Shown: positions 24,069-32,597, counted from the first letter of the stretch. The stretch: 32,637 bases of DNA from Bacteroidales bacterium (GCA_019429325.1 JAHYJA010000020.1:1-32637); one strand, 5' to 3'. Numbers and translations: made by a program. Notes: generated from the letters alone by a model not told the origin.

Positions 24069-24109
24069 AGGGGTGTAACAGGTACAAAAACACAAAGAAA
24101 ACCGTATCA

Positions 24110-24117
24110 TATTTTTT
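24110..24117 (+). promoter_or_regulatory. Possible -7 box TATTTTTT of the four-gene module
   Basis: It matches TAnnTTTG at seven of eight positions, 18 bases before ATG 24136. Weak evidence, since the spacer is AT-rich. Confidence 0.25.
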
Positions 24118-24135
24118 AACTAATAGAATTATGCC

Positions 24136-25437
24136 ATGAAAACATTCAGAAATTGCTCACTTGCAGCGGTCATCCTGCTTACAGCTTTTACCACCCAGAC
24201 CGCTTTTGCCGGCATTTTCGGCAAGAACAAAAACGATCAGCAGGAATTCAGGACCATCAGGGGTAAGGTGATCGATTCCGAGAACGGATCCCCTCTTATC
24301 TTCGCATCGGTTGCAGTCAAAGAAACCAACGTTGCAACCGTTACCAACATCGACGGTGAGTTCAGTATCAAGATCACCGAGAATGAGGTCTCCAAAAACC
24401 TCGAGATCACCTACCTGGGATACAGGAACAAGGTCATCCCTATAGGTGAAATGAAAGACAATGGTTACAGGAACATGATCTCGCTCGAACCGGCTCCAAT
24501 CCCCATCAGGGAAGTCATCGTAAAGCCTCTCGATCCGGAAGAGATCGTCAGAAAGGCGATAGGCAATATCGGCAGGAATTATGTCAATGAACCAAACCTG
24601 ATGACTGCCTTTTACAGGGAAACGGTCCGCAAGAACCGCACCTACGTATCCATAGGAGAAGCCGTAGTCGAGATTTTCAAGGCTCCCTACAACAACGACT
24701 TCCGTTTCGACGGCGCCAGGATGTACAAAGGCAGGAAAAGCTCTGATGTGCAGAGGATGGATACTGTACTCTTCAAACTGCAGGGCGGACCGGTAAGCGT
24801 TCTGCAGCTCGATATAGTAAAGAATTCAGAGGTTGTTCTGACCCACGACGCCATGAAGTATTACAATTATGCCCTGAGAAGCGTTATTGAAATAGACGAC
24901 AAGCCTCATTACGTAATTGAATTCGTCCAGAAACCGAGCGTAGATATCCCGCTTTTCCTGGGTTACCTTTATATAGAAGTTGATACTTACGCCCTGACCG
25001 AAGCTGAATTTGGATTCAACATGACCGACAAGGATGCGGTCAGCTCCATATTCATCAGGAAAAAGCCGCTTGGAATGGAAGTAACCCCCGAGGTGGCCAC
25101 ATACAGAACAAAATACCGCTCGCAGGACGGCAAAAGCTTTTTCGCCTACTCAAGGGCTGAAGTAAGGTTCAAGGTCAACTGGAAAAGAAAACTCTTCAAT
25201 ACCTTCTACACAACGATGTCTGAAATAGCCGTCACCGACCGTACATCCGAAGAAGTTATTAAATTTGCAGCAAGGGATAAGATCAAATACACCGACGTAT
25301 TCTCAGACAAGGTTGGTGATTTTACCGATCCCGATTTCTGGGGCGAATATAACGTGATAGAACCCGACCAGAGCATCGAGTCAGCCATACGCCGTCTGAG
25401 CAGAAGGCTGAAATTCAGTGACAGGGAGGAAGAATAA
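24136..25437 (+). CDS. Exported carboxypeptidase-regulatory-domain protein (module gene A)
   Basis: The 433-residue protein has a signal peptide (residues 1-25, ending TAFAG), then a CarboxypepD_reg-like beta-sandwich (about 39-115: IRGKVIDSENGSPLIFASVAVKE at its start, TNIDGEFSIKI, ITYLGYRNKVI), then a domain of about 300 residues that begins EIVRKAIGNIGRNYVNEPNLM and includes LMTAFYRETVRKN. This second part resembles the segment after the regulatory domain in DUF5686-type surface proteins but stops far short of their beta-barrel; I cannot name it with certainty. Gene B (26965-28569) has the same two parts in the same order, with matching stretches such as VIEFVQKPSVDIPLF versus VIEFVQKESVDLPLF. 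It is followed by the sigma factor gene after 15 bases. The role is probably at the cell surface or periplasm. Confidence 0.78.
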   Translation: MKTFRNCSLAAVILLTAFTTQTAFAGIFGKNKNDQQEFRTIRGKVIDSENGSPLIFASVAVKETNVATVTNIDGEFSIKITENEVSKNLEITYLGYRNKVIPIGEMKDNGYRNMISLEPAPIPIREVIVKPLDPEEIVRKAIGNIGRNYVNEPNLMTAFYRETVRKNRTYVSIGEAVVEIFKAPYNNDFRFDGARMYKGRKSSDVQRMDTVLFKLQGGPVSVLQLDIVKNSEVVLTHDAMKYYNYALRSVIEIDDKPHYVIEFVQKPSVDIPLFLGYLYIEVDTYALTEAEFGFNMTDKDAVSSIFIRKKPLGMEVTPEVATYRTKYRSQDGKSFFAYSRAEVRFKVNWKRKLFNTFYTTMSEIAVTDRTSEEVIKFAARDKIKYTDVFSDKVGDFTDPDFWGEYNVIEPDQSIESAIRRLSRRLKFSDREEE

Positions 25438-25452
25438 CCATCAAAACATATA

Positions 25453-25989
25453 ATGGCCAGTGACATTGAAATAATCAGGAGGATCCGCGAAGGTGATGTT
25501 AAGCAGTTCGAGTCACTTTTCAGATCCTCCTATGTTTCACTGGTCAGATATGCAAAAACGATAATCAAGGATCACGATACGGCGGAAGAGATAGTCCAGG
25601 ACCTGTTCTTCAGGCTCTGGCAGGATAAGGAGAAGATCAATATAGTGAGTTCTTTGAACGGGTACCTGTTCCGGGCGGTATATAACCGCTGCCTCCACCT
25701 GATAGGCCACAGGAAGATCGTGGAACGGCACGCGCAGGAAGCCTCGAACGTTCAGGAGAGTGCTCCCGACGACCCGCTCGATATCCTCAGGTATCGAGAT
25801 CTGCAGAACAAAGTAGCCCGGATACTCGAAAGATTACCCGAACGATGCGGCAGGATCTTTTGTATGAGCAGGTTCGAAGGATTGAAATACAATGAGATAG
25901 CAGAAAAACTGTCGGTATCGGTAAAGACCGTCGAGGCAAACATGGGCAGGGCACTTAAGGAATTCAGGAAAGCGCTGGAGGAAATATGA
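25453..25989 (+). CDS. ECF RNA polymerase sigma factor, FecI-like
   Basis: The 178-residue protein is a two-domain extracytoplasmic-function sigma factor. Seen: region 2 with FRSSYVSLVRYAKTIIKDHD, the core-binding AEEIVQDLFFRLWQDKEKI (about 49-68), and region 4 with YNEIAEKLSVSVKTVEANMGRAL (about 148-170), the helix-turn-helix that reads the -35 part of its promoters. Its stop codon overlaps the ATG of the FecR-type anti-sigma gene as ATGA, so the two proteins are made in step. Usually such pairs in this phylum control a SusC/SusD transporter gene next door; here both neighbours are instead non-transporter surface-type proteins. It probably directs its own operon and perhaps more distant genes. 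Confidence 0.95.
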   Translation: MASDIEIIRRIREGDVKQFESLFRSSYVSLVRYAKTIIKDHDTAEEIVQDLFFRLWQDKEKINIVSSLNGYLFRAVYNRCLHLIGHRKIVERHAQEASNVQESAPDDPLDILRYRDLQNKVARILERLPERCGRIFCMSRFEGLKYNEIAEKLSVSVKTVEANMGRALKEFRKALEEI

Positions 25990-26990
25990 AAAAGATGAAA
26001 AACATAGAGAAATTAACCGAAAGGGAGTGGGAAGAGCTTGCTTCATTCCTTTCCGGAGAACAGAACGAAAAATCAGAGGTTCCCGGCCGTTTTCTGGACG
26101 GGGATACCCTGGATACTGAAAAACACTGGAAAGAACTTAAAATGATGGATGACGATAAGGAAATAAATGTCGACAGAGCCTGGGACAGACTCTATTCAAG
26201 GATGAATGAGAACGGGATGACAGCACCGACTCCGGTTCGCAGGTACAGTTTAACGGGGATGCCGGTGCTGAGAATAGCTGCAACGGTTCTGATTCTTCTG
26301 ACTTTCGGTTCCGGTCTGATATACCTTGGCAACAAAGGGCTCCCTGGCAGTAAAACAACCATTGCCACAACATCTGAACAACAGAATATACGGGTCGATC
26401 TCCCCGACGGCAGTGTCGTCTTCCTTAACCGAAATACGGAATTGTCATATCGCAGGAACTTCTCCGGACACGGCAGAAATGTTGCTCTTGCAGGCGAAGC
26501 CCTCTTCGATATTGCCCATGACGAGTCCAATCCTTTTACTGTAAGTGCAGGCAGCGCGAAAATAAGTGTCCTGGGAACTACCTTCAATATAATTACCGGC
26601 GATAACGGTCCGGATGTTGAGGTCTTTGTTCAGACCGGGAAGGTCATGCTTTCAGATGACTCGGGAAAACAGAGCCTCGTGATCGATCCGGGCTATATAG
26701 GCACCATCGGTTCCGGCCAGCCGGAAGTGAAACTCAATACCGATCCCAATTATCTCTCGTGGAACACGGGGAAACTTGTCTACAGCGGACAGAAGCTTGA
26801 AAATGTTTTCAACGACCTCCGGAAAATTTACAGGATCGAAATAAACACCAGCGATCCTGATATACTCAGCCAGAGCATAACAACAACCTTCGAAAATCAG
26901 TCGCACGAAACAATTATCCTTGTAATTTGTACTACCTTTAACCTCAGCTTTACAAGGGATGGCGATGTTTACCATCTCTCGCGAAGATAA
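25986..26990 (+). CDS. FecR-type anti-sigma factor
   Basis: The 334-residue protein has a cytoplasmic N-terminal part (1 to about 90) that should hold the sigma factor, one membrane helix (about 93-114, VLRIAATVLILLTFGSGLIY), and a periplasmic FecR domain with RVDLPDGSVVFLNRNTELSY (about 138-157), GEALFDIAHDESNPFTV and VLGTTFNI, then a C-terminal domain with YSGQKLENVFNDLRKIYRIEI that resembles the DUF4974/STN-like part of FecR proteins. In the known system this periplasmic part is contacted by an STN domain when ligand arrives, leading to release of the sigma factor. The STN domain here is on gene B, which overlaps the end of this gene by 26 bases. Confidence 0.93.
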   Translation: MKKMKNIEKLTEREWEELASFLSGEQNEKSEVPGRFLDGDTLDTEKHWKELKMMDDDKEINVDRAWDRLYSRMNENGMTAPTPVRRYSLTGMPVLRIAATVLILLTFGSGLIYLGNKGLPGSKTTIATTSEQQNIRVDLPDGSVVFLNRNTELSYRRNFSGHGRNVALAGEALFDIAHDESNPFTVSAGSAKISVLGTTFNIITGDNGPDVEVFVQTGKVMLSDDSGKQSLVIDPGYIGTIGSGQPEVKLNTDPNYLSWNTGKLVYSGQKLENVFNDLRKIYRIEINTSDPDILSQSITTTFENQSHETIILVICTTFNLSFTRDGDVYHLSRR

Positions 26991-28569
26991 ACGTAAACTG
27001 AAGAAGGTGATCAACAATGGCACCATCCATATCAGAATACCGGCCATTGCATTGTTTCTTTTTCTGACACACTCACCGGCTCTGTTATGCCAGAAAAGCA
27101 TACTTGATTCGGTATTTACATTCCGCTCCGGGATGGTGAGAACGGAAAACGCCCTTAACATCATCTCCGAAAAAACCGGCTACAACTTCACTTACGACAG
27201 CCGTCTGGTGGAGGCCGAGAAGAGGGTCCGGATGACATTCACCGGGATGAGGCTGAGCGAGGTTCTCGACAGTATCCTCGGGAACGACACTCTTGCCTAT
27301 TCGGTGATCGACAGGTATATTATCATAACCCGCAATGCTCCATCCATCTATCCTCCCCGCGACCCGGGAGTATATACAGCGACGGAAACGACCTATATAA
27401 GCGGCCTGATAATCGATGCAGATTCGCGGGAGCCTTTGCCTTCGGCCACGGTGAGCCTTATGAACAAGGGAAGGGGTACCGTGGCGAACAATAACGGGGA
27501 ATTCGGGCTCATGATAACACCCGATTGCCTCGATGATACCCTCTTTGTATCATACCTGGGCTACTACGGCAGGAAGATCCCCGTCCGCTACACCCCCGGA
27601 AACGACTTCACAATAGGTCTGAAGAGCGAGTTCATCTCCATACCCGAGATCATTATCAGGAATCAGATACCGCAGGAGGTGATCAATAAAGCGGTATCTG
27701 CGATACCCGGCAACTATGGCACCTCACCTGCCCGGCTGACTGCCTTCTACAGGGAGGGCGTGCTGAAAAAGAGTGAGCTTCAGACCTACTCCGAAGCTGT
27801 CCTTCAGATCTACAAGAGCTCTTATACCTCACTGTTGCTCAACGATCAGATCAAAGTGCTCAAAAGCAGGAAGATCGAGAACGTCAACCGCACCGATACC
27901 CTTGCAATAAGGCTGAAAGCCGGGTTAAGCACAAGCCTCGAGCTCGATGGTGTGCGAAACAGGTTCGATTTCATCTCCTGGCCCGATATGGATGATTATA
28001 CCTACCGGATGACCGACATCGTTACCTTCGACGAGGAGGCCGCCTTTGTGATCGAGTTTGTCCAGAAGGAGTCGGTCGATCTGCCTCTCTTCAGGGGGAC
28101 ACTCTATATCAATACTTACGATTATGCGCTGCTGCGGGCAGAATTTGAGATCAACCCGGCACACATACATAAAATGAAGGATTCATTTGTCTCATCCGCA
28201 TCACGCGGATTTACAACATGGCCGGTTTCTGTAAAATACGCGGTTAATTACCGGAAGCACAGTAACCGCTATTTCCTCAGTCATGTGCGGGGCGATCTGG
28301 TATTTGCCTCACGGCAGAGAAAGAGGCTCTTCAATACACAGTTCAATGTGTTCTTCGAGCTTGCAGTAACCGATATAACCCTCGGGAACGTGGCAAGGTT
28401 CGAAAGAGAGGAGCTTGCGCCCATTCATGCGGTCTTTTCAAGAACGATCACCAGCTACGACCAGGTTTTCTGGGGCAACCAGGATTTTCTAAAGCCGGAA
28501 GATAATCTTCTTCAGGCTCTTAAGAACATGAGCGTGAGGCTTCAGGAATTTTCAGAGGATCAGGACTAA
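26965..28569 (+). CDS. STN + carboxypeptidase-regulatory surface protein without receptor barrel (module gene B)
   Basis: I take ATG 26965 as the start because AAGGG lies six bases before it; ATG 26959 is also in frame. The 534-residue product has a signal segment (about IPAIALFLFLTHSPALLCQ), an STN domain (about residues 50-122: RTENALNIISEKTGYNFTYD, VRMTFTGMRLSEVLDSILG, YSVIDRYIIIT), a CarboxypepD_reg-like domain (about 145-220: ISGLIIDADSREPLPSATV) and the same 300-residue C-terminal part as gene A, with RLTAFYREGVLKK and VFWGNQDFLKPEDN. In SusC-like TonB-dependent receptors the same first two domains precede a plug and a 22-stranded barrel; here neither a plug nor room for a barrel exists. 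It is therefore a candidate sensor input for the FecR protein. The stop codon overlaps that of the convergent OmpA gene. Confidence 0.85.
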   Translation: MFTISREDKRKLKKVINNGTIHIRIPAIALFLFLTHSPALLCQKSILDSVFTFRSGMVRTENALNIISEKTGYNFTYDSRLVEAEKRVRMTFTGMRLSEVLDSILGNDTLAYSVIDRYIIITRNAPSIYPPRDPGVYTATETTYISGLIIDADSREPLPSATVSLMNKGRGTVANNNGEFGLMITPDCLDDTLFVSYLGYYGRKIPVRYTPGNDFTIGLKSEFISIPEIIIRNQIPQEVINKAVSAIPGNYGTSPARLTAFYREGVLKKSELQTYSEAVLQIYKSSYTSLLLNDQIKVLKSRKIENVNRTDTLAIRLKAGLSTSLELDGVRNRFDFISWPDMDDYTYRMTDIVTFDEEAAFVIEFVQKESVDLPLFRGTLYINTYDYALLRAEFEINPAHIHKMKDSFVSSASRGFTTWPVSVKYAVNYRKHSNRYFLSHVRGDLVFASRQRKRLFNTQFNVFFELAVTDITLGNVARFEREELAPIHAVFSRTITSYDQVFWGNQDFLKPEDNLLQALKNMSVRLQEFSEDQD

Positions 28570-29579
28570 TACTTGTCGATCAGCCTGTAGAGCTCGGTAA
28601 GATCGGGGGTCAGTACTATCTCGGTTCTTCTGTTCTTCTGGCGTGCATCCGCCGTGTTACGTGCATCGAGAGGGAGAAACTCGCTCCTGCCCGAGGCAGT
28701 GAGGCGTTTCGGATCGATCTTCGTCCCTTCGAGAAGAACCCTCACCACCGTCGTGGCCCTCTTCACACTCAGGTCCCAGTTATCCCTCAGCTGACCGCTT
28801 CCGGGGTTATAGGGAACGTTATCGGTATGACCCTCGATGGTGATCTGTATGCCGGGGTTCCTCTCAAGGACCACAGCCAGCCTCCTGAGGGCATTCCTGC
28901 CGTTGGCGTCGATCTCCCAGCTTGCCGACCTGAACAGAAGCTGTTCATCGAGCGAGACATAAACCTTGCCGTCCCTCATGGTCACGGTGAGCCCGTTGTT
29001 CTCAAAGCCCAGCAGCGCCTCCGACACCTTGTTCTTAAGGTCCTGAACGATGCTCTTCTGTGAATCGAGTATCTTTTCGAGCTCAGCCAGCCTCGCGTTC
29101 CGTTTCTCAAGCTCGTATGTGAGCTCATCCAGGGAGGCTTTCTTCATATCGAGGTTCATCTCCAGATCACGAAGCAGGGTCTCCCTGTTCTTCAGATCTG
29201 CCTGGGCAGCCTGAAGCTCCGAAAGGAGTTTTTTGGTCTCGGTGACGTTTCCCCGTATCATGGTCTCCTGGGCTATCTCGAGGTCATTGTACCTCCGGGA
29301 AAGTATGTTGTACTCCTCCCTTGCCCTTCTGAGCTCTTCCCTGACGGATGCAATGTCCGCCTCAGCGCTTGCAGCCGTCTTCTCAAGCGAAGCGATCTTC
29401 GCCTCAAGCTCCCTGTTAGTCATCGAGAGTGCAATATTTTCCGTCTTGAAATCATCCCTCTCGAACATGAACTGCCTGCTTCTGTCCTGCAGATCTCCGT
29501 ACCTCTTTCCCGTGAGGCACGAGACGGAAGAAATGGCAAGAAGCAGACCTGCAAGCGGGTAAATAATCGATCTCCTCAT
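28566..29579 (-). CDS. OmpA-domain lipoprotein with long coiled coil
   Basis: The 337-residue protein has a lipoprotein signal with lipobox SVSC (C21), a long helical coiled-coil region (about 40-185, many heptads such as LEAKIASLEKTAASAEADIA and LAELEKILDSQKSIVQDL), and a C-terminal OmpA/MotB peptidoglycan-binding domain (about 205-330): FRSASWEID, ITIEGHTDNVPYNPG (with the diaminopimelate-binding D of HTDN), LSVKRATTVVRVLL and the final NRRTEIVL. It should be anchored in the outer membrane (or inner leaflet of it) and grip the cell wall, the coil spanning the periplasm. It is read towards the four-gene sigma module but on the other strand, and the stops share CTAA. The neighbour upstream is the divergent dxs gene. 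Confidence 0.93.
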   Translation of the reverse strand: MRRSIIYPLAGLLLAISSVSCLTGKRYGDLQDRSRQFMFERDDFKTENIALSMTNRELEAKIASLEKTAASAEADIASVREELRRAREEYNILSRRYNDLEIAQETMIRGNVTETKKLLSELQAAQADLKNRETLLRDLEMNLDMKKASLDELTYELEKRNARLAELEKILDSQKSIVQDLKNKVSEALLGFENNGLTVTMRDGKVYVSLDEQLLFRSASWEIDANGRNALRRLAVVLERNPGIQITIEGHTDNVPYNPGSGQLRDNWDLSVKRATTVVRVLLEGTKIDPKRLTASGRSEFLPLDARNTADARQKNRRTEIVLTPDLTELYRLIDKY

Positions 29580-29649
29580 CTTGTTTATTTAGTAATAATC
29601 GTTAGACAACCATCCGTTTATAATGTTGTAATGGCAGTTACCTGCCGGA

Positions 29650-29657
29650 CAAAAATA
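29650..29657 (-). promoter_or_regulatory. -7 box TATTTTTG of the OmpA lipoprotein gene
   Basis: Read on the minus strand this is an exact TAnnTTTG, 70 bases before ATG 29579. No clean -33 is seen at the expected distance. Confidence 0.4.
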
Positions 29658-29704
29658 AGAAAATCCCCTTTAAGCTTCAGCAAGCAGAGGGGAATAATAA
29701 TTCT

Positions 29705-29712
29705 TATATTTG
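29705..29712 (+). promoter_or_regulatory. -7 box TATATTTG of dxs
   Basis: This is an exact TAnnTTTG match 27 bases before the dxs ATG at 29740. It also explains why the apparent in-frame TTG at 29710 is unlikely to be a start codon. Confidence 0.55.
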
Positions 29713-29739
29713 CAGTATCAAAAAGTGATCATAGTTCAC

Positions 29740-31650
29740 ATGAATACCGAGGAGAGCCTGCTGTTCAACATTTCATCTCCGGAAGACCTCAGAAAGCTAA
29801 CACCTGTTGATCTTGTAAGGGTTAGCGCTGAGCTCCGTCAGTTCATCATTGATGTGGTCTGTAATAATCCGGGGCATTTCGGCGCCAGTCTCGGCGTGGT
29901 GGAGCTCACTGTTGCCCTTCATTATGTTTTCAACACACCCTACGATAAGATCATCTGGGATGTCGGGCACCAGGCCTACGGCCATAAGGTGCTCACCGGA
30001 AGGAGGGATCTTTTCTCAACCAACAGGAAATACAAGGGTATAAGCGGTTTTCCAAAAATGTCGGAAAGTGAGTATGATGCCTTTGGCACCGGCCATTCAT
30101 CCACCTCTATCTCTGCAGCCCTTGGAATGGCGGTAGCGGCCAGGCAGAAAGGCGAAAACCGCCATGTTGTTGCTGTGATAGGCGACGGCGCCATGACTGC
30201 CGGCGAAGCCTTTGAAGGACTGAACCAAGCCGGTTTTTCAAAGTCGGATATCCTGGTTATCCTGAACGACAATAAGATAGCCATCGATCCAAACGTCGGT
30301 GCACTGAAGGAGTATCTGCTCGATATCTCCACAAGCAAAACATATAACCGCTTCAGGGATAAGGTATGGAACGCTCTCGGCCGGTTCGGCAAGATTGGTC
30401 CCAAGACGCGGACACTGGCGCGCCAGCTCGAAGCGGGTTTTAAAAGCACCCTTCTCGATAAAAGCAACCTTTTCGAGGGAATGAATTTCAGGTATTTCGG
30501 TCCCATTGACGGTCATGATGTGATGCACCTGACGAGTGTCCTTGAGGACCTGAAGAGAATTCCCGGCCCGAAGCTTCTCCATTGCCTCACAGTCAAGGGC
30601 AAGGGTTTTAAGAAGGCAGAGGAGAACCAGACAGCCTTCCATGCACCGGGAAAGTTCAATAAGGATACGGGTGAACTGCTCGATACAGCCGACAAGAATC
30701 TCCCCCTGACATACCAGGAAGTGTTCGGGAGGACCATCCTTGAGCTTGCGAGGATGAACGACAGGATAACGGGGATCACCCCTGCCATGCCGACAGGAAG
30801 CTCTCTCAGCATCATGATGAAGGAGATGCCCGGAAAGACCTTCGATGTCGGCATCGCCGAACAGCATGCGGTGACCTTCTCGGCAGGACTGGCAACACAG
30901 GGTATGATACCCTACTGCAATATCTACTCATCATTCATACAGCGTGCCTACGATCAGGTGATACACGACGTAGCCCTGCAGAACCTACATGTGGTTTTCT
31001 GCCTCGACCGGGGCGGGCTGGTGGGAGCCGACGGTGCCACACACCATGGATTTTTCGACATCGCCTTCATGCGGAGCATACCCAACATGATCGTCTCTGC
31101 CCCAATGAACGGAGGTGAGCTCAGGAACCTGATGTATACGGCACAACTCGAAAAACACAGGTCGCCGTTCTCCATCCGCTACCCGCGGGGATGCGGACTT
31201 ACATCTGACTGGGACCAGCCATTCTCCGAGATCGTGGTCGGTACGGGAAGGCTGATATCCGAAGGGTCCGATATCGCGGTCCTGAGCATCGGGCACCCGG
31301 GAAATTTCGTGACGGATGCCATGAAAATTCTGGAGAAGGAGCGTTTCTCTGTGGAGCATTACGATATGAGGTTTGCGGCGCCCCTCGATACGGCTATCCT
31401 CCATACGGTGTTTAAGAAGTTTAACAGGATAATTACAGTTGAAGATGGCATGCTGAAGGGAGGGTTCGGAAGTGCCGTCATCGAATTCATGTGCGACAAC
31501 GGTTACCAGGCAGAGGTGAGGAGACTGGGCATCCCTGATTATTTCGTGGAGCACGGCACGCAGGAGGAGCTGATACGCGAGTGCGGGTTCGACACCGAAA
31601 GCATTGTGAAGACGGTGAGGGAGATGGTGCTTAAAGGCGTTACGGCGTAG
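29740..31650 (+). CDS. dxs: 1-deoxy-D-xylulose-5-phosphate synthase
   Basis: The 636-residue enzyme condenses pyruvate and glyceraldehyde 3-phosphate with thiamine diphosphate, the first step of the MEP isoprenoid pathway. ATG 29740 is chosen; an in-frame TTG at 29710 lies in the promoter. Seen: GHFGASLGVVELTVALHYVF, WDVGHQAYGHK, the ThDP/Mg motif GDGAMTAGEAFEGLNQAG followed by NDNKIAIDPN, EQHAVTFSAGLA with the catalytic glutamate, and CLDRGGLVGADGATHHGFFD in the pyrimidine domain, where most relatives have DRAG. The C-terminal transketolase domain is complete. The last codons, AAAGGCGTTACGGCGTAG, are part of an 8-bp repeat array, so the ending KGVTA is repeat-derived and longer or different ends may occur in relatives. 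Confidence 0.97.
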   Translation: MNTEESLLFNISSPEDLRKLTPVDLVRVSAELRQFIIDVVCNNPGHFGASLGVVELTVALHYVFNTPYDKIIWDVGHQAYGHKVLTGRRDLFSTNRKYKGISGFPKMSESEYDAFGTGHSSTSISAALGMAVAARQKGENRHVVAVIGDGAMTAGEAFEGLNQAGFSKSDILVILNDNKIAIDPNVGALKEYLLDISTSKTYNRFRDKVWNALGRFGKIGPKTRTLARQLEAGFKSTLLDKSNLFEGMNFRYFGPIDGHDVMHLTSVLEDLKRIPGPKLLHCLTVKGKGFKKAEENQTAFHAPGKFNKDTGELLDTADKNLPLTYQEVFGRTILELARMNDRITGITPAMPTGSSLSIMMKEMPGKTFDVGIAEQHAVTFSAGLATQGMIPYCNIYSSFIQRAYDQVIHDVALQNLHVVFCLDRGGLVGADGATHHGFFDIAFMRSIPNMIVSAPMNGGELRNLMYTAQLEKHRSPFSIRYPRGCGLTSDWDQPFSEIVVGTGRLISEGSDIAVLSIGHPGNFVTDAMKILEKERFSVEHYDMRFAAPLDTAILHTVFKKFNRIITVEDGMLKGGFGSAVIEFMCDNGYQAEVRRLGIPDYFVEHGTQEELIRECGFDTESIVKTVREMVLKGVTA

Positions 31651-31727
31651 ACTTTGCCAGCCATAGCTGACCGGAGGGAAGCGAAGGTTGGGGCGTTACG
31701 GCATTATGGCGTTGGGGCATTACGGGC
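31636..31727. repeat. 8-bp-period GGCR array overlapping the end of dxs
   Basis: GGCG units begin at 31636 and 31644 inside the last dxs codons, and GGCG, GGCA, GGCG, GGCA and a diverged unit begin at 31692, 31700, 31708, 31716 and 31724. The two parts are in the same 8-bp phase but are separated by 40 bases (31652-31691) with an imperfect inverted repeat (CTTTGC at 31652-31657, GCGAAG at 31681-31686). The unit is close to GGCGTTAC, as in the array at 1686-1739. Confidence 0.85.
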
Positions 31728-31782
31728 TCTGTGATAAACTCCGTGAAACACCGTGGTAAACTCCGTGAAACTCCGTGGTAAA
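31727..31782. repeat. 22-bp tandem repeat, two full copies plus a part
   Basis: Two copies (31739-31760 and 31761-31782) consist of CTCCGTGAAAC followed by WCCGTGGTAAA and differ at one base. A diverged half copy CTCTGTGATAAA lies in front. It fills the spacer up to about 35 bases before the DUF1080 gene; no promoter-like box was seen there. Confidence 0.85.
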
Positions 31783-31817
31783 AAAGAAACCATAATAAAC
31801 AACAAATAACTGAAACT

Positions 31818-32597
31818 ATGAGAAAAACAATCATTTACATCGCGTTATTGCTGATAGCTGCCTCATGCGGCCAGACATCGGTCAAAACCGAAAAGGAGAA
31901 CTGGATACAGCTCTTCAACGGTAAGGACCTTACCGGTTGGGATATTAAGATCAAAGGCTACGAACTGAACGACAACTACAAAAACATCTTCAGGGTTGCG
32001 GACGGATTGTTGCAGGCCCGTTTTGAAGGCTTTGAGAAGTTCAACAACGAATTTGGCCATATCTTCTATAAGGAGCCCTTCTCTCACTACAAACTGCGGA
32101 TCGAGTACCGTTTCGTGGGAGAGCAGGTTCCCGGAGGACCGGCATGGGCTCTGCGCAACAGTGGTGTTATGCTTCATTCCCAGTCGGCGGCTTCGATGCT
32201 GCTCGACCAGGATTTTCCCGTTTCCATTGAGGCCCAGTTCCTTGGAGGGAACGGTGTCGACGAAAGGACCACCCTTAATGTATGCACACCCGGAACTCAC
32301 ATTGAGATGGATGGAGAGCTCGTTACACGTCACTGTAACAATTCCAGATCAAAGACTTACCATCTTGACACATGGGTAACAGCTGAGTTTATCGTCAGGG
32401 GCAGTGATGTTATCTATCATATTCTCGAGGGCGACACTGTAATAATGTACAACAAACCGCAGGTGGGTGGGGCGCATGAAGGCTATCCCGTGCCCGAGGG
32501 AACGCTTATTGACAAAGGATACATCTGCCTGCAGGCAGAGAGTCATCCAGTGGATTTCAGGAAAGTGGAAATTCTTAGTCTAGAAGATAAAAGATAA
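31818..32597 (+). CDS. DUF1080 lipoprotein, 3-keto-disaccharide hydrolase-like
   Basis: The 259-residue protein starts with a lipoprotein signal MRKTIIYIALLLIAASC (likely lipidated C17), then a DUF1080 (PF06439) lectin-like jelly-roll domain: WIQLFNGKDLTGWDIKIKG, a long middle with FGHIFYKEPFSHYKLRIEYRF and RNSGVMLHSQS, SIEAQFLGGNG, and a C-terminal LQAESHPVDFRKVEILSL, the usual end of the fold. Family knowledge: several members split 3-keto-glycosides made by a partner dehydrogenase. No such dehydrogenase is in the window. The protein ends EDKR, with the stop in an A-rich repeat that continues into the last 40 bases of the window. It may be an outer-membrane-anchored sugar-processing enzyme, but substrate and partner are unknown. 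Confidence 0.87.
   Translation: MRKTIIYIALLLIAASCGQTSVKTEKENWIQLFNGKDLTGWDIKIKGYELNDNYKNIFRVADGLLQARFEGFEKFNNEFGHIFYKEPFSHYKLRIEYRFVGEQVPGGPAWALRNSGVMLHSQSAASMLLDQDFPVSIEAQFLGGNGVDERTTLNVCTPGTHIEMDGELVTRHCNNSRSKTYHLDTWVTAEFIVRGSDVIYHILEGDTVIMYNKPQVGGAHEGYPVPEGTLIDKGYICLQAESHPVDFRKVEILSLEDKR

Noticed and set aside
29710-29739. TTG start for dxs
   Set aside because: The codon is part of the -7 box TATATTTG; the ATG at 29740 fits the family better.
31640-31834. 64-codon minus-strand frame in the dxs/DUF1080 spacer
   Set aside because: It is generated by repeat sequence and shows no family features.
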